A DNA stretch of 64,000 nt, taken from contig NZ_JARQWR010000001.1 in assembly GCF_030766725.1 (NCBI RefSeq), forward strand, positions 186,001 through 250,000, in the 5' to 3' direction. The stretch comes from Flavobacterium aerium (GTDB lineage Bacteria > Bacteroidota > Bacteroidia > Flavobacteriales > Flavobacteriaceae). The notes under the pieces are model-generated. The model saw nothing but the letters and a program-made list of their open reading frames with translations. It had not been told where the DNA came from and did no database searches. The position numbers were made by a program, and so were the translations under genes. Positions 26,760-35,816 of this stretch are shown one piece after another (position 1 is the first letter of the stretch; the number at the start of each line of letters is the position of its first letter).

Positions 26760-27527
26760 ATGATACTTACAGATACGCATACCCATTTATATAGTGAAGA
26801 ATTTAATGAAGACCGTGATGCGATGATTCAAAGAGCCATCAATGTAGGTGTGACCCGTTTCTTTATACCAGCAATTGACTCCAGTGCAACACAATCCATG
26901 TATGATTTGGAAGCACAATATCCTGAAAATGTTTCTTTGATGAGTGGATTGCATCCTACTTATGTGAAAGAGAATTATTTGGAAGAATTAGAGCATGTGG
27001 AAAAACAGTTGGAGGAGCGAAAATTTGTAGCTGTAGGAGAAATTGGGATTGATTTGTATTGGGATAAAACATTTTTAAAAGAGCAACAATTTGCTTTTCA
27101 AAAGCAAATACAATTAGCAAAACAATACGGATTACCTATCGTAATTCACTGTCGTGAAGCTTTTGATGAGATTTTTGAAGTATTGGAATTAGAAAAGGGA
27201 GAAGACCTATTCGGGATTTTTCATTGCTTTTCTGGAACACATGAACAAGCCTTAAAAGCGATTTCATATAATATGAAATTGGGAATTGGTGGAGTAGTGA
27301 CCTTTAAAAATGGAAAAATTGATCAATTTATAGGAGAAATAGATTTGAAACATATTGTGCTTGAGACAGATTCGCCTTATCTTGCACCTGTTCCTTTTAG
27401 AGGAAAAAGAAATGAAAGCAGTTATATTGTAAATGTAGTCGATAAATTAGCTTCAATTTACAACGTAACTTCAACAGAAATTGCTTCGGAAACCACAGTG
27501 AATTCGAAAGCAGTTTTTGGTATTTAA
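26760..27527 (+). CDS. tatD: TatD family metal-dependent DNase
   Basis: 255 residues, full length. Metal ligands fit the TIM-barrel amidohydrolase fold: DTHTHLYSEEF at the N-terminus, GEIGIDLYW near residue 95, PIVIHCREAF near 130, IFHCFSGT near 155 and LETDSPYLAPVP near 205. It acts as a 3'-5' exonuclease or D-aminoacyl deacylase-like hydrolase in the cytoplasm. First of a run of three genes (tatD, acyltransferase, asparaginase). Confidence 0.94.
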   Translation: MILTDTHTHLYSEEFNEDRDAMIQRAINVGVTRFFIPAIDSSATQSMYDLEAQYPENVSLMSGLHPTYVKENYLEELEHVEKQLEERKFVAVGEIGIDLYWDKTFLKEQQFAFQKQIQLAKQYGLPIVIHCREAFDEIFEVLELEKGEDLFGIFHCFSGTHEQALKAISYNMKLGIGGVVTFKNGKIDQFIGEIDLKHIVLETDSPYLAPVPFRGKRNESSYIVNVVDKLASIYNVTSTEIASETTVNSKAVFGI

Positions 27528-27595
27528 CAAAGAATGAACAATGATTTCAATAAAATTTTGTTCATTTGTAACATCCAAAGAAAATATATTTTTAA

Positions 27596-28732
27596 ATGTC
27601 AAAATTTGATCAGATTCGCCCATTTTATGATAGCGAAGTAAATGAAGCGATATGTGGTGTAGTCCACAATCCGATGATGAAGGCCATGATGAGTTTTACT
27701 TTTCCAGAAGTAGAAGATAATGTTTGGGTTGAACAACTCAAAAAAACGCATTCTATTCGCGATTTTCAAGTGAATTTTATTTACCATTCAGTAATGAAGG
27801 TAGTCGAAAAAAGTTCCGATGGATTAACTACTTCAGGTTTTGAAAAATTAGACAATCATACACCTTACCTTTATATCTCGAATCACCGTGATATTATTCT
27901 GGATACCTCTTTACTAAACGTATGTTTGTACGAGAAAGGATTAGTCATGACAGCTTCGGCTATTGGTGATAATCTGGTTAAAAAATCATTTTTATATACA
28001 CTTTCAAAACTGAATCGAAATTTTTTAGTACAACGCGGGTTACCACCTCGTGAATTACTTCAAAGTTCGAAACTCATGTCAGAGTATATTTATCAATTAT
28101 TAGCGCGTGAAAACCGCTCTGTATGGATTGCACAACGTGAAGGTAGAACGAAAGACGGAAATGATGCAACACATCCTGGTGTTTTAAAAATGCTGGCGAT
28201 GGCTTCGGATGAAAAAAATCTGATGGACTATTTTAAAAAGATTAAAATTGTTCCGGTATCAATTTCTTACGAATATGATCCAACAGATGCTTTGAAAATG
28301 CCACAATTGATCGCAGAAGCAAATGATTTAATCTATATCAAAGAGAAAAATGAAGATTTCATTACACTATTAAGTGGGGTAATGGGGCAGAAAAAACGGA
28401 TTCATATTCATGTAGGTGATGTTTTGGAAAGTGAATTAGATGGAATTTCTGCGGAATTCAACAACACCAATAAACAAATTCAGGCTTTAGCACAAACTAT
28501 TGATGATGCGATCCTGAGTAATTATAAGCTTTGGCCAACAAATTATATCGCATACGATATGTACCATAAGACGGATAAATATGCAGATTGTTATACCGAT
28601 AAGGAAAAACAACTGTTCGTTCGTCGTTTGGAGAAACGAATCGATAAAAATAATGAAGTGGCATTAGAAGGATTTTTACTAATGTATGCTAATCCGGTAA
28701 TTAATAAACTGAAGTACGAGAATGCAATCTAA
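27596..28732 (+). CDS. Lysophospholipid acyltransferase family protein
   Basis: 378 residues. The acyltransferase core has NHRDIILD near residue 100 in place of the usual H-x4-D box (here the His and the last Asp are separated by five residues; His-Arg-Asp may serve instead), then NFLVQRG near 145 and the phosphate-binding IAQREGRTKDG near 185. It is probably a glycerol-3-phosphate or 1-acylglycerol-3-phosphate acyltransferase at the inner membrane. No clear membrane helix. Its last 11 bases overlap the asparaginase start, so the two are coupled. Confidence 0.85.
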   Translation: MSKFDQIRPFYDSEVNEAICGVVHNPMMKAMMSFTFPEVEDNVWVEQLKKTHSIRDFQVNFIYHSVMKVVEKSSDGLTTSGFEKLDNHTPYLYISNHRDIILDTSLLNVCLYEKGLVMTASAIGDNLVKKSFLYTLSKLNRNFLVQRGLPPRELLQSSKLMSEYIYQLLARENRSVWIAQREGRTKDGNDATHPGVLKMLAMASDEKNLMDYFKKIKIVPVSISYEYDPTDALKMPQLIAEANDLIYIKEKNEDFITLLSGVMGQKKRIHIHVGDVLESELDGISAEFNNTNKQIQALAQTIDDAILSNYKLWPTNYIAYDMYHKTDKYADCYTDKEKQLFVRRLEKRIDKNNEVALEGFLLMYANPVINKLKYENAI

Positions 28733-29750
28733 AGCCAATATTCTTTTAGTCTATACCGGTGGAACAATTGGTATGATGAAGGACTTTGAAACAGGAGCAC
28801 TGAAAGCTTTTAATTTTAGTAAACTGTTACAACGAATTCCGGAATTAAAACAATTGGATTGTACGATTGAAACCATTTCTTTTGAAGAACCTATCGATTC
28901 ATCCAATATGAATCCGGAAGGATGGGTGAAGATAGCCACTATTATAGAAGAAAATTACGAGAAATTTGATGGATTTGTAGTGCTACATGGTTCGGATACG
29001 ATGTCCTATTCCGCTTCTGCCTTGAGTTTTATGCTCGAGAATGTATCAAAACCAGTAATCTTTACAGGATCTCAGTTGCCTATTGGTGATTTAAGAACAG
29101 ATGCTAAAGAGAACCTGATTACGGCCATTCAAATTGCTTCATTACAATATAAGAATAAACCAGTAGTTAGTGAAGTATGTCTGTACTTTGAGTATAAATT
29201 ATACCGAGCTAACCGAACTACAAAAATAAATGCTGAACATTTTAATGCATTCAGCTCTTTAAACTATCCTGCATTAGCCGAATCTGGTGTTCATTTAAAA
29301 ATCAACGAAGAATTATTACTTCCTAAAGCGAGTAATAAAGCATTCAAAGTCAATAAAGAATTGGACAGTAATGTGGTTATTGTCAAAATATTCCCAGGGA
29401 TTAATGAAGCCGTACTTAAAGCTATTTTCGGAATCCCGAATTTAAAAGGAATTGTACTGGAAACCTATGGCTCTGGAAATGCACCAACGGAAGAATGGTT
29501 TGTCGTATTATTGCGCCAGGCAATTCAAAACGGTTTACACATCATTAATGTAACGCAATGTTCTGGAGGTAGTGTAAGCATGGGGCAATACGAAACGAGC
29601 ACACAGCTTAAGGAAATAGGCCTTATTTCGGGTAAAGATATTACGACAGAAGCAGCAATTACCAAGTTAATGTATCTTTTAGGACAGCAGGTAGCACCAA
29701 ATGTATTCAAAACTATATTTGAGACTTCAATTCGTGGAGAATTGTCATAA
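28722..29750 (+). CDS. ansA: Type I (cytoplasmic) L-asparaginase
   Basis: 342 residues without a signal peptide. The N-terminal catalytic threonine motif VYTGGTIGMMKD and the second VLHGSDTMSYSASALSFML (near residue 90), plus ETYGSGNAP near 245, define the asparaginase/glutaminase family. Absence of an export signal points to the cytoplasmic type I enzyme. It hydrolyses asparagine to aspartate and ammonia. It overlaps the acyltransferase gene and precedes a tRNA gene. Confidence 0.93.
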   Translation: MQSKANILLVYTGGTIGMMKDFETGALKAFNFSKLLQRIPELKQLDCTIETISFEEPIDSSNMNPEGWVKIATIIEENYEKFDGFVVLHGSDTMSYSASALSFMLENVSKPVIFTGSQLPIGDLRTDAKENLITAIQIASLQYKNKPVVSEVCLYFEYKLYRANRTTKINAEHFNAFSSLNYPALAESGVHLKINEELLLPKASNKAFKVNKELDSNVVIVKIFPGINEAVLKAIFGIPNLKGIVLETYGSGNAPTEEWFVVLLRQAIQNGLHIINVTQCSGGSVSMGQYETSTQLKEIGLISGKDITTEAAITKLMYLLGQQVAPNVFKTIFETSIRGELS

Positions 29751-29822
29751 TATAAGTCCATTTATATTTCCATAAATGATATTTTTTTTTGTTCTTTGCA
29801 CTCTTGTAAAAAAGAACATATT

Positions 29823-29910
29823 GGAGAGTTGTCCGAGTGGTTTAAGGAGCACGCCTGGAAAGCGTGTATAGGCCAAAAGTTTATCGAGGGTTCGAATCCC
29901 TCACTCTCCG
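29823..29910 (+). tRNA. tRNA-Ser (anticodon GGA)
   Basis: The acceptor GGAGAGT pairs with ACTCTCC and the discriminator is G. The anticodon stem CACGC/GCGTG encloses CTGGAAA, anticodon GGA. It has a long variable arm and a T arm GAGGG-TTCGAAT-CCCTC, as in class II serine tRNAs. The 3' CCA is not encoded. A GTTCTTTG at 29791-29798 may be its promoter -7 region. Confidence 0.97.
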
Positions 29911-29916
29911 CTACCA

Positions 29917-29952
29917 AAACAAAACCCGACTTATAGTCGGGTTTTGTTGTTT
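29917..29952. terminator. Terminator after tRNA-Ser
   Basis: Stem CAAAACCCGAC with GTCGGGTTTTG, five-base loop, followed by a T-rich tail. It can also serve the convergent serine hydrolase gene, which ends 15 bases further on. Confidence 0.82.
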
Positions 29953-29966
29953 TATTTAAGATGCTT

Positions 29967-31022
29967 TTATTTCAAAAGATTCGATTCCAAAACAATTTTT
30001 CGTACTTCTTGCTCGAAGAAATAAGCAATATCAAAGTTTTCATTGGCTTGATTTTCCATTATTATAACACTGGTGTTACTTTTCGGATAATATAAATTTA
30101 CGGCTGTAAATCCTTCACGAGGATGGAAACCAGTATGTCCTATCTCTTTGATAGAAGCTTTGTCATTAATTCGCAATCCATAACCATAACCAATAGGTTC
30201 ATCACCAAATACTGGATGCTGATTAGTAATCGAATAGGTTGTCATTAATTGATAAATAGCAGGTTTGAGCAACTTTCCCTTGTGCAGTTGTTCGTTCCAT
30301 TTGGCTAGATCGGGAGCCGTAACAATTAAATGGCTTCCAAAATATTGAGCAGGTTCAAAACTGATTTTTTTATTTACAATGAAAGTTCCGTCTTCTTTGA
30401 TAGTATGCCCTTTTACTAAAAATTTCTGATTTTTATCTGAGGGATAATAACTGTTATTCATGCCACATTTTTTGAATAATGTTGTAACCAATTGATTATA
30501 GCTTTTGTGACTTTGTACTTCCAATAGTTCTCCTAATACCGAATAACCTACGTTAGAATAACTAAAATTACTACCCGGAGTAAACTTTAAAGGTTTTTCT
30601 AGATTATCACTATTCAAACCCGAAGTATTGTTTAGCAATTGATGCACGGTTATAGTGTCTGCCCAACTGTACCTATAATTTGGTAAATAGGTACGGATTG
30701 GTATATGTAAATCAATTGTTCCCTTCTCAACTTCTTGTAAAATTAATGTAGCAGTAATCTGCTTAGCAATTGACATTGTAGAGAAGTTATCAGAAATTTT
30801 CAGTACTATTTTTTTATTAAAATCAGCATATCCATAGGCTTTAGCATATTTTGTTTTTCCATTTTGCTGTATAAACACCACACCATTAAAACTTCTGGGA
30901 TGAGTCGTTTTAGTCAAGCTGTCAATTTTAGCAGAATAATTGTCTTTTTGTTGTGCGAAAGAATAACAAGAAGCAAATAATACAGTCAAACCAATGCATG
31001 TAAGTCGAAGGAAATGTTTCAT
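29967..31022 (-). CDS. Secreted serine hydrolase, class C beta-lactamase family
   Basis: 351 residues from the ATG at 31022. A longer start (31070) is rejected because the predicted promoter lies inside it. A signal peptide ends near CYSFAQQ. The catalytic S-x-x-K is in STMSIAKQI, the second motif Tyr-Ser-Asn in FSYSNVGYSVLG, and GHTGFHP stands for the third (K/H-T-G). This group includes penicillin-binding and esterase-like enzymes; there is no sign it is a true beta-lactamase. Acts in the periplasm. Confidence 0.87.
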   Translation of the reverse strand: MKHFLRLTCIGLTVLFASCYSFAQQKDNYSAKIDSLTKTTHPRSFNGVVFIQQNGKTKYAKAYGYADFNKKIVLKISDNFSTMSIAKQITATLILQEVEKGTIDLHIPIRTYLPNYRYSWADTITVHQLLNNTSGLNSDNLEKPLKFTPGSNFSYSNVGYSVLGELLEVQSHKSYNQLVTTLFKKCGMNNSYYPSDKNQKFLVKGHTIKEDGTFIVNKKISFEPAQYFGSHLIVTAPDLAKWNEQLHKGKLLKPAIYQLMTTYSITNQHPVFGDEPIGYGYGLRINDKASIKEIGHTGFHPREGFTAVNLYYPKSNTSVIIMENQANENFDIAYFFEQEVRKIVLESNLLK

Positions 31023-31041
31023 TGAAGATTTAATTTTTTTA

Positions 31042-31070
31042 CAAATATAAAATAACCAATCAATGAGCAA
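31042..31070 (-). promoter_or_regulatory. Promoter of the serine hydrolase gene
   Basis: On the minus strand TTG, 18 bases, TATATTTG. It lies 20 bases upstream of the chosen start and so supports that start. Confidence 0.6.
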
Positions 31071-31129
31071 TATTAGATGGAATGCTTTTACTCGGATATT
31101 TTTCTGTTTTGAGTTGTAATCGAATCCAA

Positions 31130-32011
31130 TTATTTTGCAAATTTCTTAGAGCCCGCAACACAGAGAATTACACCCACTGTGATACCCATCATACCAACGC
31201 TCACTTGTTCGTGAAGTAAAGTTGCAGCTAGTGCCAATCCAAAAAAGGGTTGTAATAATTGTAGTTGTCCTACAGCTGCAATCCCACCTTGAGCCAATCC
31301 ACGATACCAGAATATAAAACCGATTAACATGCTGAATACTGAAATATAACCGAGGCCAAGCCAAGCGGGCATGCCTATTTTTTCAATAGGAGAAGGAAAT
31401 AGAAAAAACATTATCGGCGCCATAAGTGGTAAGGATAGTACTAATGCCCAAGAGATGACTTGCCAACCACCAAGTGTTTTGGAAAGTTTAGCTCCTTCGG
31501 CATAGCCAAGTCCACATAGAATAACGGCCAATAACATTAGAATATCACCAATAGGCGATGCAGTAAGACCTTGTGCAATGGCATAGCCTATAACAAGGGA
31601 ACTTCCCAGAATAGAGAATAACCAGAATGCTGGACGAGGACGTTCTCCACCACGCATAACACCAAATAATGCCGTGGTAAGGGGTAACATGCCTAGGAAA
31701 ACAACAGAATGTGCAGAGGTAACATGCTGTAAGGCAAAAGCAGATAATAATGGAAATCCAATGATGACTCCAATAGATACAATGATTAAGGAAGAAAGAT
31801 GCTGTTTCGTTGGGCGCTTTTCTTTGAAAATTAGGAGTAGACAAAGAGCAAGGATTCCAGCTATGGTGGCACGGGAACCGGTTAAAAATACAGGATTAAG
31901 ATCCAATACAGCTACTCTAGTTGCAGCTAATGAGCCGCTAAATATCAGTACTCCGATGAATCCATTAATCCAACCATTATTACTATTTTCTATTGATTTA
32001 CTATTGTCCAT
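31130..32011 (-). CDS. EamA/DMT family transporter
   Basis: 293 residues with ten predicted membrane helices in two EamA halves (first half from FIGVLIFSGSLAATRVAV; second from LMLLAVILCGLGYAEGAKLS). The ATG at 32011 (MDNSKSIENSNN) is preferred to one 16 codons further up, which would lie upstream of the likely promoter. Members export amino acids or other metabolites. Divergent from a MocR regulator, which probably controls it. Confidence 0.88.
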   Translation of the reverse strand: MDNSKSIENSNNGWINGFIGVLIFSGSLAATRVAVLDLNPVFLTGSRATIAGILALCLLLIFKEKRPTKQHLSSLIIVSIGVIIGFPLLSAFALQHVTSAHSVVFLGMLPLTTALFGVMRGGERPRPAFWLFSILGSSLVIGYAIAQGLTASPIGDILMLLAVILCGLGYAEGAKLSKTLGGWQVISWALVLSLPLMAPIMFFLFPSPIEKIGMPAWLGLGYISVFSMLIGFIFWYRGLAQGGIAAVGQLQLLQPFFGLALAATLLHEQVSVGMMGITVGVILCVAGSKKFAK

Positions 32012-32036
32012 TTTGTTATGATTATCAGGTTGTGTG

Positions 32037-32044
32037 CAAAAGTA
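32037..32044 (-). promoter_or_regulatory. Likely -7 element of the EamA gene
   Basis: TACTTTTG on the minus strand, 25 bases upstream of the start codon. The -33 region (TGTG about 19 bases further) is only a partial match. Confidence 0.5.
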
Positions 32045-32075
32045 GAATGAGAAATACAATAAGCACAGTATCAGT

Positions 32076-32107
32076 TTTGTGTATTTTAATGGATACAGTT
32101 ATATTTG
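32076..32107 (+). promoter_or_regulatory. Promoter of the MocR gene, four bases from its ATG
   Basis: TTTG, 20 bases, TATATTTG: both boxes match. The -7 box ends only four bases before the ATG at 32112, so the transcript probably starts at or very near the start codon. The spacer and flanks hold the imperfect direct repeat TATCAGTT / ATACAGTT (32070-32077 and 32093-32100), a possible MocR site. Confidence 0.65.
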
Positions 32108-32111
32108 TAGT

Positions 32112-33524
32112 ATGAGCAAAGATTTTCTGTATAATAAAATAGCCACTGGAATTGCGGGTCAGATTAGACGAGGGATTTTGAAATCGGGTGACCGATTGCC
32201 TTCGGTAAGGATATTGTGTAATGAACATAATATCAGTATGAATACTGCGAAGCGTGTATTTCAGGAATTGGAGGCACAATCATTAATCGATTCGAAACCA
32301 CAATCAGGTTATTTTGTAAGCCGACAATCGTACTTAAAACTACCACTCCCAGAAGTCAGCCGACCTTCATTGTTAGCCAATAATAATGAACCGGATGAGC
32401 TGATTAATAGAGTGTATGCTAACATGGGAAATGACAAGCTCACTCTTTTTTCAATTAGTGCTCCATCAGGAGATTTGTTGCCGTTGGCCAAACTAAAAAA
32501 AGAAATGATACAAGCCACACGGGAACTTAGAGAAGGAGGCATATCCTACGAACCCTTGCAAGGTCATGTGAAATTGCGAAGAATGGTTGCCATACGTTCT
32601 TTAGCTTGGGGAGGAGATTTACATGAAGATGATCTCATTACGACCAATGGTGCTATGAATGCGGTTTCTCTTTGCTTGATGGCTTTAGGAAAACCGGGAG
32701 ATACGATTGCAATGGAAAGCCCTTGTTATCCCGGTACGTTACAGTTGGCAGTAAGTCTAGGGTTTAAAGTCTTGGAACTACCAACACATCCTACGACTGG
32801 TTTAGAAATCGAAGCATTAAAGGAAGCAATTCCGAAAATTAATCTTTGTTTGTTGGTGCCGAATTTCAACACACCATTGGGATGCTATATGCCTGATGAA
32901 AATAAAAAGGAAATTGTAGCTCTTTTGGCTAAAAATAATATTCCACTCATTGAAGATGATATTTATGGTGATCTCTATTTTGGTTCACACCGCCCTAAAT
33001 GTTGTAAATCATTTGATAAAGAAGGCAATGTTTTATGGTGTAGTTCTGTTTCGAAAACGCTAGCGCCCGGTTACCGTGTGGGATGGGTTGCTCCTGGGAA
33101 ATATAAAGAAAGAGTATTAAAACTAAAGCTAATCCATTCGATATCTTCAGCGACAATCATACAAGAATCTGTTGCAAACTTCTTGAAAACGGGTAAGTAT
33201 GAAAATCATATGCGTCAGTTACGTCGAATTTTGCAAAGCAATTATCAAAATTATACCGATGCCATAGCTCAATATTTTCCAGAAGGAACCAAGACGAGTA
33301 GACCTCAAGGAGGGCTTGCAATCTGGGTAGAATTTAAAGAAGAAATCGATACTAAAAAACTCTATGAGTTGGCTATAAAACAAAGCATCTGTATTGCCCC
33401 TGGGCGAATGTTTACCTTGCAGAATCAATTCAATAATTGTATGAGACTTTGCATTGGTTTAGCATGGTCTGAAGAAATAAAGTTGAAATTAAAACAACTA
33501 GGAAATATTGCAAAAACGATTTGA
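32112..33524 (+). CDS. MocR-type regulator (GntR HTH + class I aminotransferase domain)
   Basis: 470 residues from the ATG at 32112. N-terminal GntR winged helix (GDRLPSVRILCNEHNISMNT near residue 35), linker, then a fold-type I PLP domain with NFNTPLGCYMP near 260, EDDIYGDLYFG near 290 and the PLP lysine in SSVSKTLAPGYRVGW near 320. Such proteins sense an amino acid or vitamin B6 form and control a neighbouring transport or synthesis gene; here the EamA exporter is divergent. An upstream ATG 11 codons earlier lies within the promoter and is rejected. Confidence 0.9.
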   Translation: MSKDFLYNKIATGIAGQIRRGILKSGDRLPSVRILCNEHNISMNTAKRVFQELEAQSLIDSKPQSGYFVSRQSYLKLPLPEVSRPSLLANNNEPDELINRVYANMGNDKLTLFSISAPSGDLLPLAKLKKEMIQATRELREGGISYEPLQGHVKLRRMVAIRSLAWGGDLHEDDLITTNGAMNAVSLCLMALGKPGDTIAMESPCYPGTLQLAVSLGFKVLELPTHPTTGLEIEALKEAIPKINLCLLVPNFNTPLGCYMPDENKKEIVALLAKNNIPLIEDDIYGDLYFGSHRPKCCKSFDKEGNVLWCSSVSKTLAPGYRVGWVAPGKYKERVLKLKLIHSISSATIIQESVANFLKTGKYENHMRQLRRILQSNYQNYTDAIAQYFPEGTKTSRPQGGLAIWVEFKEEIDTKKLYELAIKQSICIAPGRMFTLQNQFNNCMRLCIGLAWSEEIKLKLKQLGNIAKTI

Positions 33525-33534
33525 TATGAAAAGA

Positions 33535-34173
33535 TTAAAGAGGTTTGCGGCCTACAAATCGTATTACTACACCTTTCCCAATATGGTATTTTCCTTCTTG
33601 TAAAAGAATTTCTTTTTCTTCAAGTATTGATATTTCATAGCCTTCAAAGTCGGCTTTTATTTCGGCGATGGAAAATAATAAATCAAGATCTTTTGGACCG
33701 CCTACCTTAGGGTCAAGGCGCGTGTATTCTAAATGTTTTTTGCTGAAGGCTTCAAAAATAAGAATACCGCCAGGTTTTAAATAATCATTCAATTTTCTGT
33801 GAAAAGAAGATTTTTTATGGGCAGCTACATGAGCATAAATTAATCCAATAGCATCAAAAGATTCCTTTTCAAATTCAAGCTGTTCCAAATCTCCCACAAC
33901 ATAATGAAGTGTAACTTGTTTTTCTTTGGCAAGTTTCAATGCTTTCAGTTTTCCTTCTTCACTTAAATCAAAAGAAGTTACATCCCATCCTAATTGTGCT
34001 GCAAATACGCCATTGCGACCTTCACCATCGGCAGGCATTAAGAGGGAGCCTGTGTCTAATTTTTCAAGACATTCTTTGAAAAAAACATTCGGACTTTTTC
34101 CATAAGCATAGGCTGAATCATTGTACCGTTCATCCCATCGGTCTTTGTATTCTTCGTCCCAAGTTTTTTCCAT
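33535..34173 (-). CDS. SAM-dependent methyltransferase, TehB-like
   Basis: 212 residues, class I Rossmann methyltransferase. The SAM motif I is in SLLMPADGEGRNGVFAAQ (near 43-60), motif II acidic end in VTSFDLSEEG, and motif IV-V in AIGLIYAHVAAHKK. The N-terminal WDERYNDSAYAYGKSPNVF is typical of the TehB/thiopurine methyltransferase-like group. The substrate cannot be told. Convergent with the MocR gene, 10 bases apart. Confidence 0.83.
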   Translation of the reverse strand: MEKTWDEEYKDRWDERYNDSAYAYGKSPNVFFKECLEKLDTGSLLMPADGEGRNGVFAAQLGWDVTSFDLSEEGKLKALKLAKEKQVTLHYVVGDLEQLEFEKESFDAIGLIYAHVAAHKKSSFHRKLNDYLKPGGILIFEAFSKKHLEYTRLDPKVGGPKDLDLLFSIAEIKADFEGYEISILEEKEILLQEGKYHIGKGVVIRFVGRKPL

Positions 34174-34264
34174 GTCTATTGTTTTTGTTTTAATCTATTT
34201 AGTATGACAAAGATAATTTCCACAAGAGATTATTGAATAGGACAAAAAGAAAGTTCTATAGGAT

Positions 34265-35119
34265 TTATTTAAAATTCTGTCGAAAGACTTCAGGGGAGTA
34301 ACCGGTATGTTTTTTAAAGAATCGGATAAAATAAGAAACATCATCGTAACCCAAATTATCGGCGATCTGATTGATTTGATTTGAGGTTGCAAGCAGGTAT
34401 CTTTTAGCTTCCAATAGAATCTGTTCATTAATCAATTCAGAACAGGTTTTACCAAGGGTAGTTTTTGTAATAGCCGTTAGCTGATAGGTGGATAGATTTA
34501 ATTTTTCAGTATAGTATGTCACCTCTTTATGATGGTAAAGATGGGTTTCTAAAAGTTGTAAGAAAGCATCAAGACGTTCCTGAGTGTAAAGATTAGTTAC
34601 GTCGGATGGACTATTGCCCTGTTGACGGATAAGTTCGATAAAGAAAGCACTTAGATTCATTTTTATTACTTCAAGATAGTGCTCTTCTTTGTTGGTGTAT
34701 TCCTGAAAAGCATAATCCAGTTGCAGTAATAATTTTTGAAACCGATGAGCCTTCACTTTACTGTGATTGATACTGCTTGCTTTGCGCAATGTATTGAAAA
34801 CGTTGTCCTGCGGCGAATAAAAATCAGTGCTAAATTGAATCAAATAACCAGAACTTCCTGCTTTTAAGATTAGCTGATGTACCTGACCGGGGCGCATAAA
34901 GAAAACAGAATGATTTCCAATAGTATAGGGAATGAAATCTATTTCATGACTACCCATTCCTTTTTCCAATACGAGGATATAAAAGAAGTCATGCCGATGG
35001 AGTTCCTGCACCATATCGTCACCCTCAAGAAGTATCTTAATATTCCGAATGCTAAAGCTCTCCGAAAAATCAGGTTCTTTTTGAAAAGTGTAAATATGCC
35101 GAATCGGAATTTTTTCCAT
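34265..35119 (-). CDS. AraC family transcriptional regulator
   Basis: 284 residues. The N-terminal cupin-like sensing domain (LHRHDFFYILVLEKGMG near 40, then RPGQVHQL) is followed by two helix-turn-helix units at the C-terminus (ELINEQILLEAKRYL and QINQIADNLGYDDVSYFIRF, with FKKHTGYSPEVFRQ at the end). A CAAATGTA at 35155-35162 is the likely -7 box on the minus strand (TACATTTG). The target is not evident; the methyltransferase gene lies downstream. Confidence 0.88.
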   Translation of the reverse strand: MEKIPIRHIYTFQKEPDFSESFSIRNIKILLEGDDMVQELHRHDFFYILVLEKGMGSHEIDFIPYTIGNHSVFFMRPGQVHQLILKAGSSGYLIQFSTDFYSPQDNVFNTLRKASSINHSKVKAHRFQKLLLQLDYAFQEYTNKEEHYLEVIKMNLSAFFIELIRQQGNSPSDVTNLYTQERLDAFLQLLETHLYHHKEVTYYTEKLNLSTYQLTAITKTTLGKTCSELINEQILLEAKRYLLATSNQINQIADNLGYDDVSYFIRFFKKHTGYSPEVFRQNFK

Positions 35120-35210
35120 TGCAAAGGAGTTGGTTACAGAAGTTCAATGCAAGACAAATGTAGAAAAAAGGCATATAAAAGAGTAGTGAATAATTGACAG
35201 AATTACAATA

Positions 35211-35486
35211 TTAGAACAATTCACTCATTTCTTCTTTTTTAATCACTACTCCCGATTTCAACCTCATATTTAATTCCTGAGTTTGAAAATCGCGATAGAT
35301 ATCGAATTTATGATTACAGTTTTGCATACGGAACCACAAAGATTTTATACCTGCTAATAATCCAGATTGTTTGGTTATTCTGTACACATGGCGCGAACAG
35401 GATTCTTTGAAAATACAGATGTTTCTTTTGTTTTCAGGAATTAAAAACCAATACAATCGGATTATGCTTATGAGGAAGAGTTTCAT
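35211..35486 (-). CDS. YidD-like membrane protein insertion factor (divergent)
   Basis: 91 residues. The start LISIIRLYWFLIPENKRNIC, the core FKESCSRHVYRI and the following QSGLLAGIKSLWFRMQNCN match the YidD plan (IRxYQ, PSCSxY, helix, RCxP), but Gln, Pro and the Gly-Gly-Asp-Pro tail of true YidD are changed. It has an amphipathic, membrane-associated start. ATGA overlap with the DUF4177 gene upstream. It is not in the usual rpmH-rnpA-yidC setting, so a second, specialised copy is likely. Confidence 0.72.
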   Translation of the reverse strand: MKLFLISIIRLYWFLIPENKRNICIFKESCSRHVYRITKQSGLLAGIKSLWFRMQNCNHKFDIYRDFQTQELNMRLKSGVVIKKEEMSELF

Positions 35487-35713
35487 CTGCTAAAAACAAC
35501 CATTTGTCTATGAATAGTAAAACCAGGTGTTTGCCAAAAACCAAAACAACCACCAGTTGGTTGTACATAGGCTCTTGCGTCTTCAAGACGGATATAATTC
35601 CAGCCTTGTGCAGCATAATGATTGATTAATTGTTCTAGGTGCTCTGCAACACTCTCTGAGGTCATCTTGAGCGGGTCAAGAGAAACGGCCAGTTGTACTA
35701 CTTTATATTCCAT
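35483..35713 (-). CDS. DUF4177 domain protein
   Basis: 76 residues starting MEYKVVQLAVSLDPL, then VAEHLEQLINHYAAQGWNYI, the conserved 'aaQGWe' core of DUF4177. Small soluble beta-alpha-beta fold; function unknown. First gene of a two-gene unit with the YidD-like protein (four-base overlap). The C-terminal segment CFGFWQTPGFTIHRQMVVF is well kept. Confidence 0.78.
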   Translation of the reverse strand: MEYKVVQLAVSLDPLKMTSESVAEHLEQLINHYAAQGWNYIRLEDARAYVQPTGGCFGFWQTPGFTIHRQMVVFSR

Positions 35714-35816
35714 ACTTAATAATTAGTTCATGTTAGAAAGTGTAAACTTAAGCTGGGATATAATGGTAAACTTACGGATTTCCGTAAAGGCATAAAAAGG
35801 AATAATTGAAGTCTAT

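Noticed and set aside
29967..31022. Antibiotic-resistance beta-lactamase
   Set aside because: Only general class C motifs are present; esterase or peptidase relatives are far more common.
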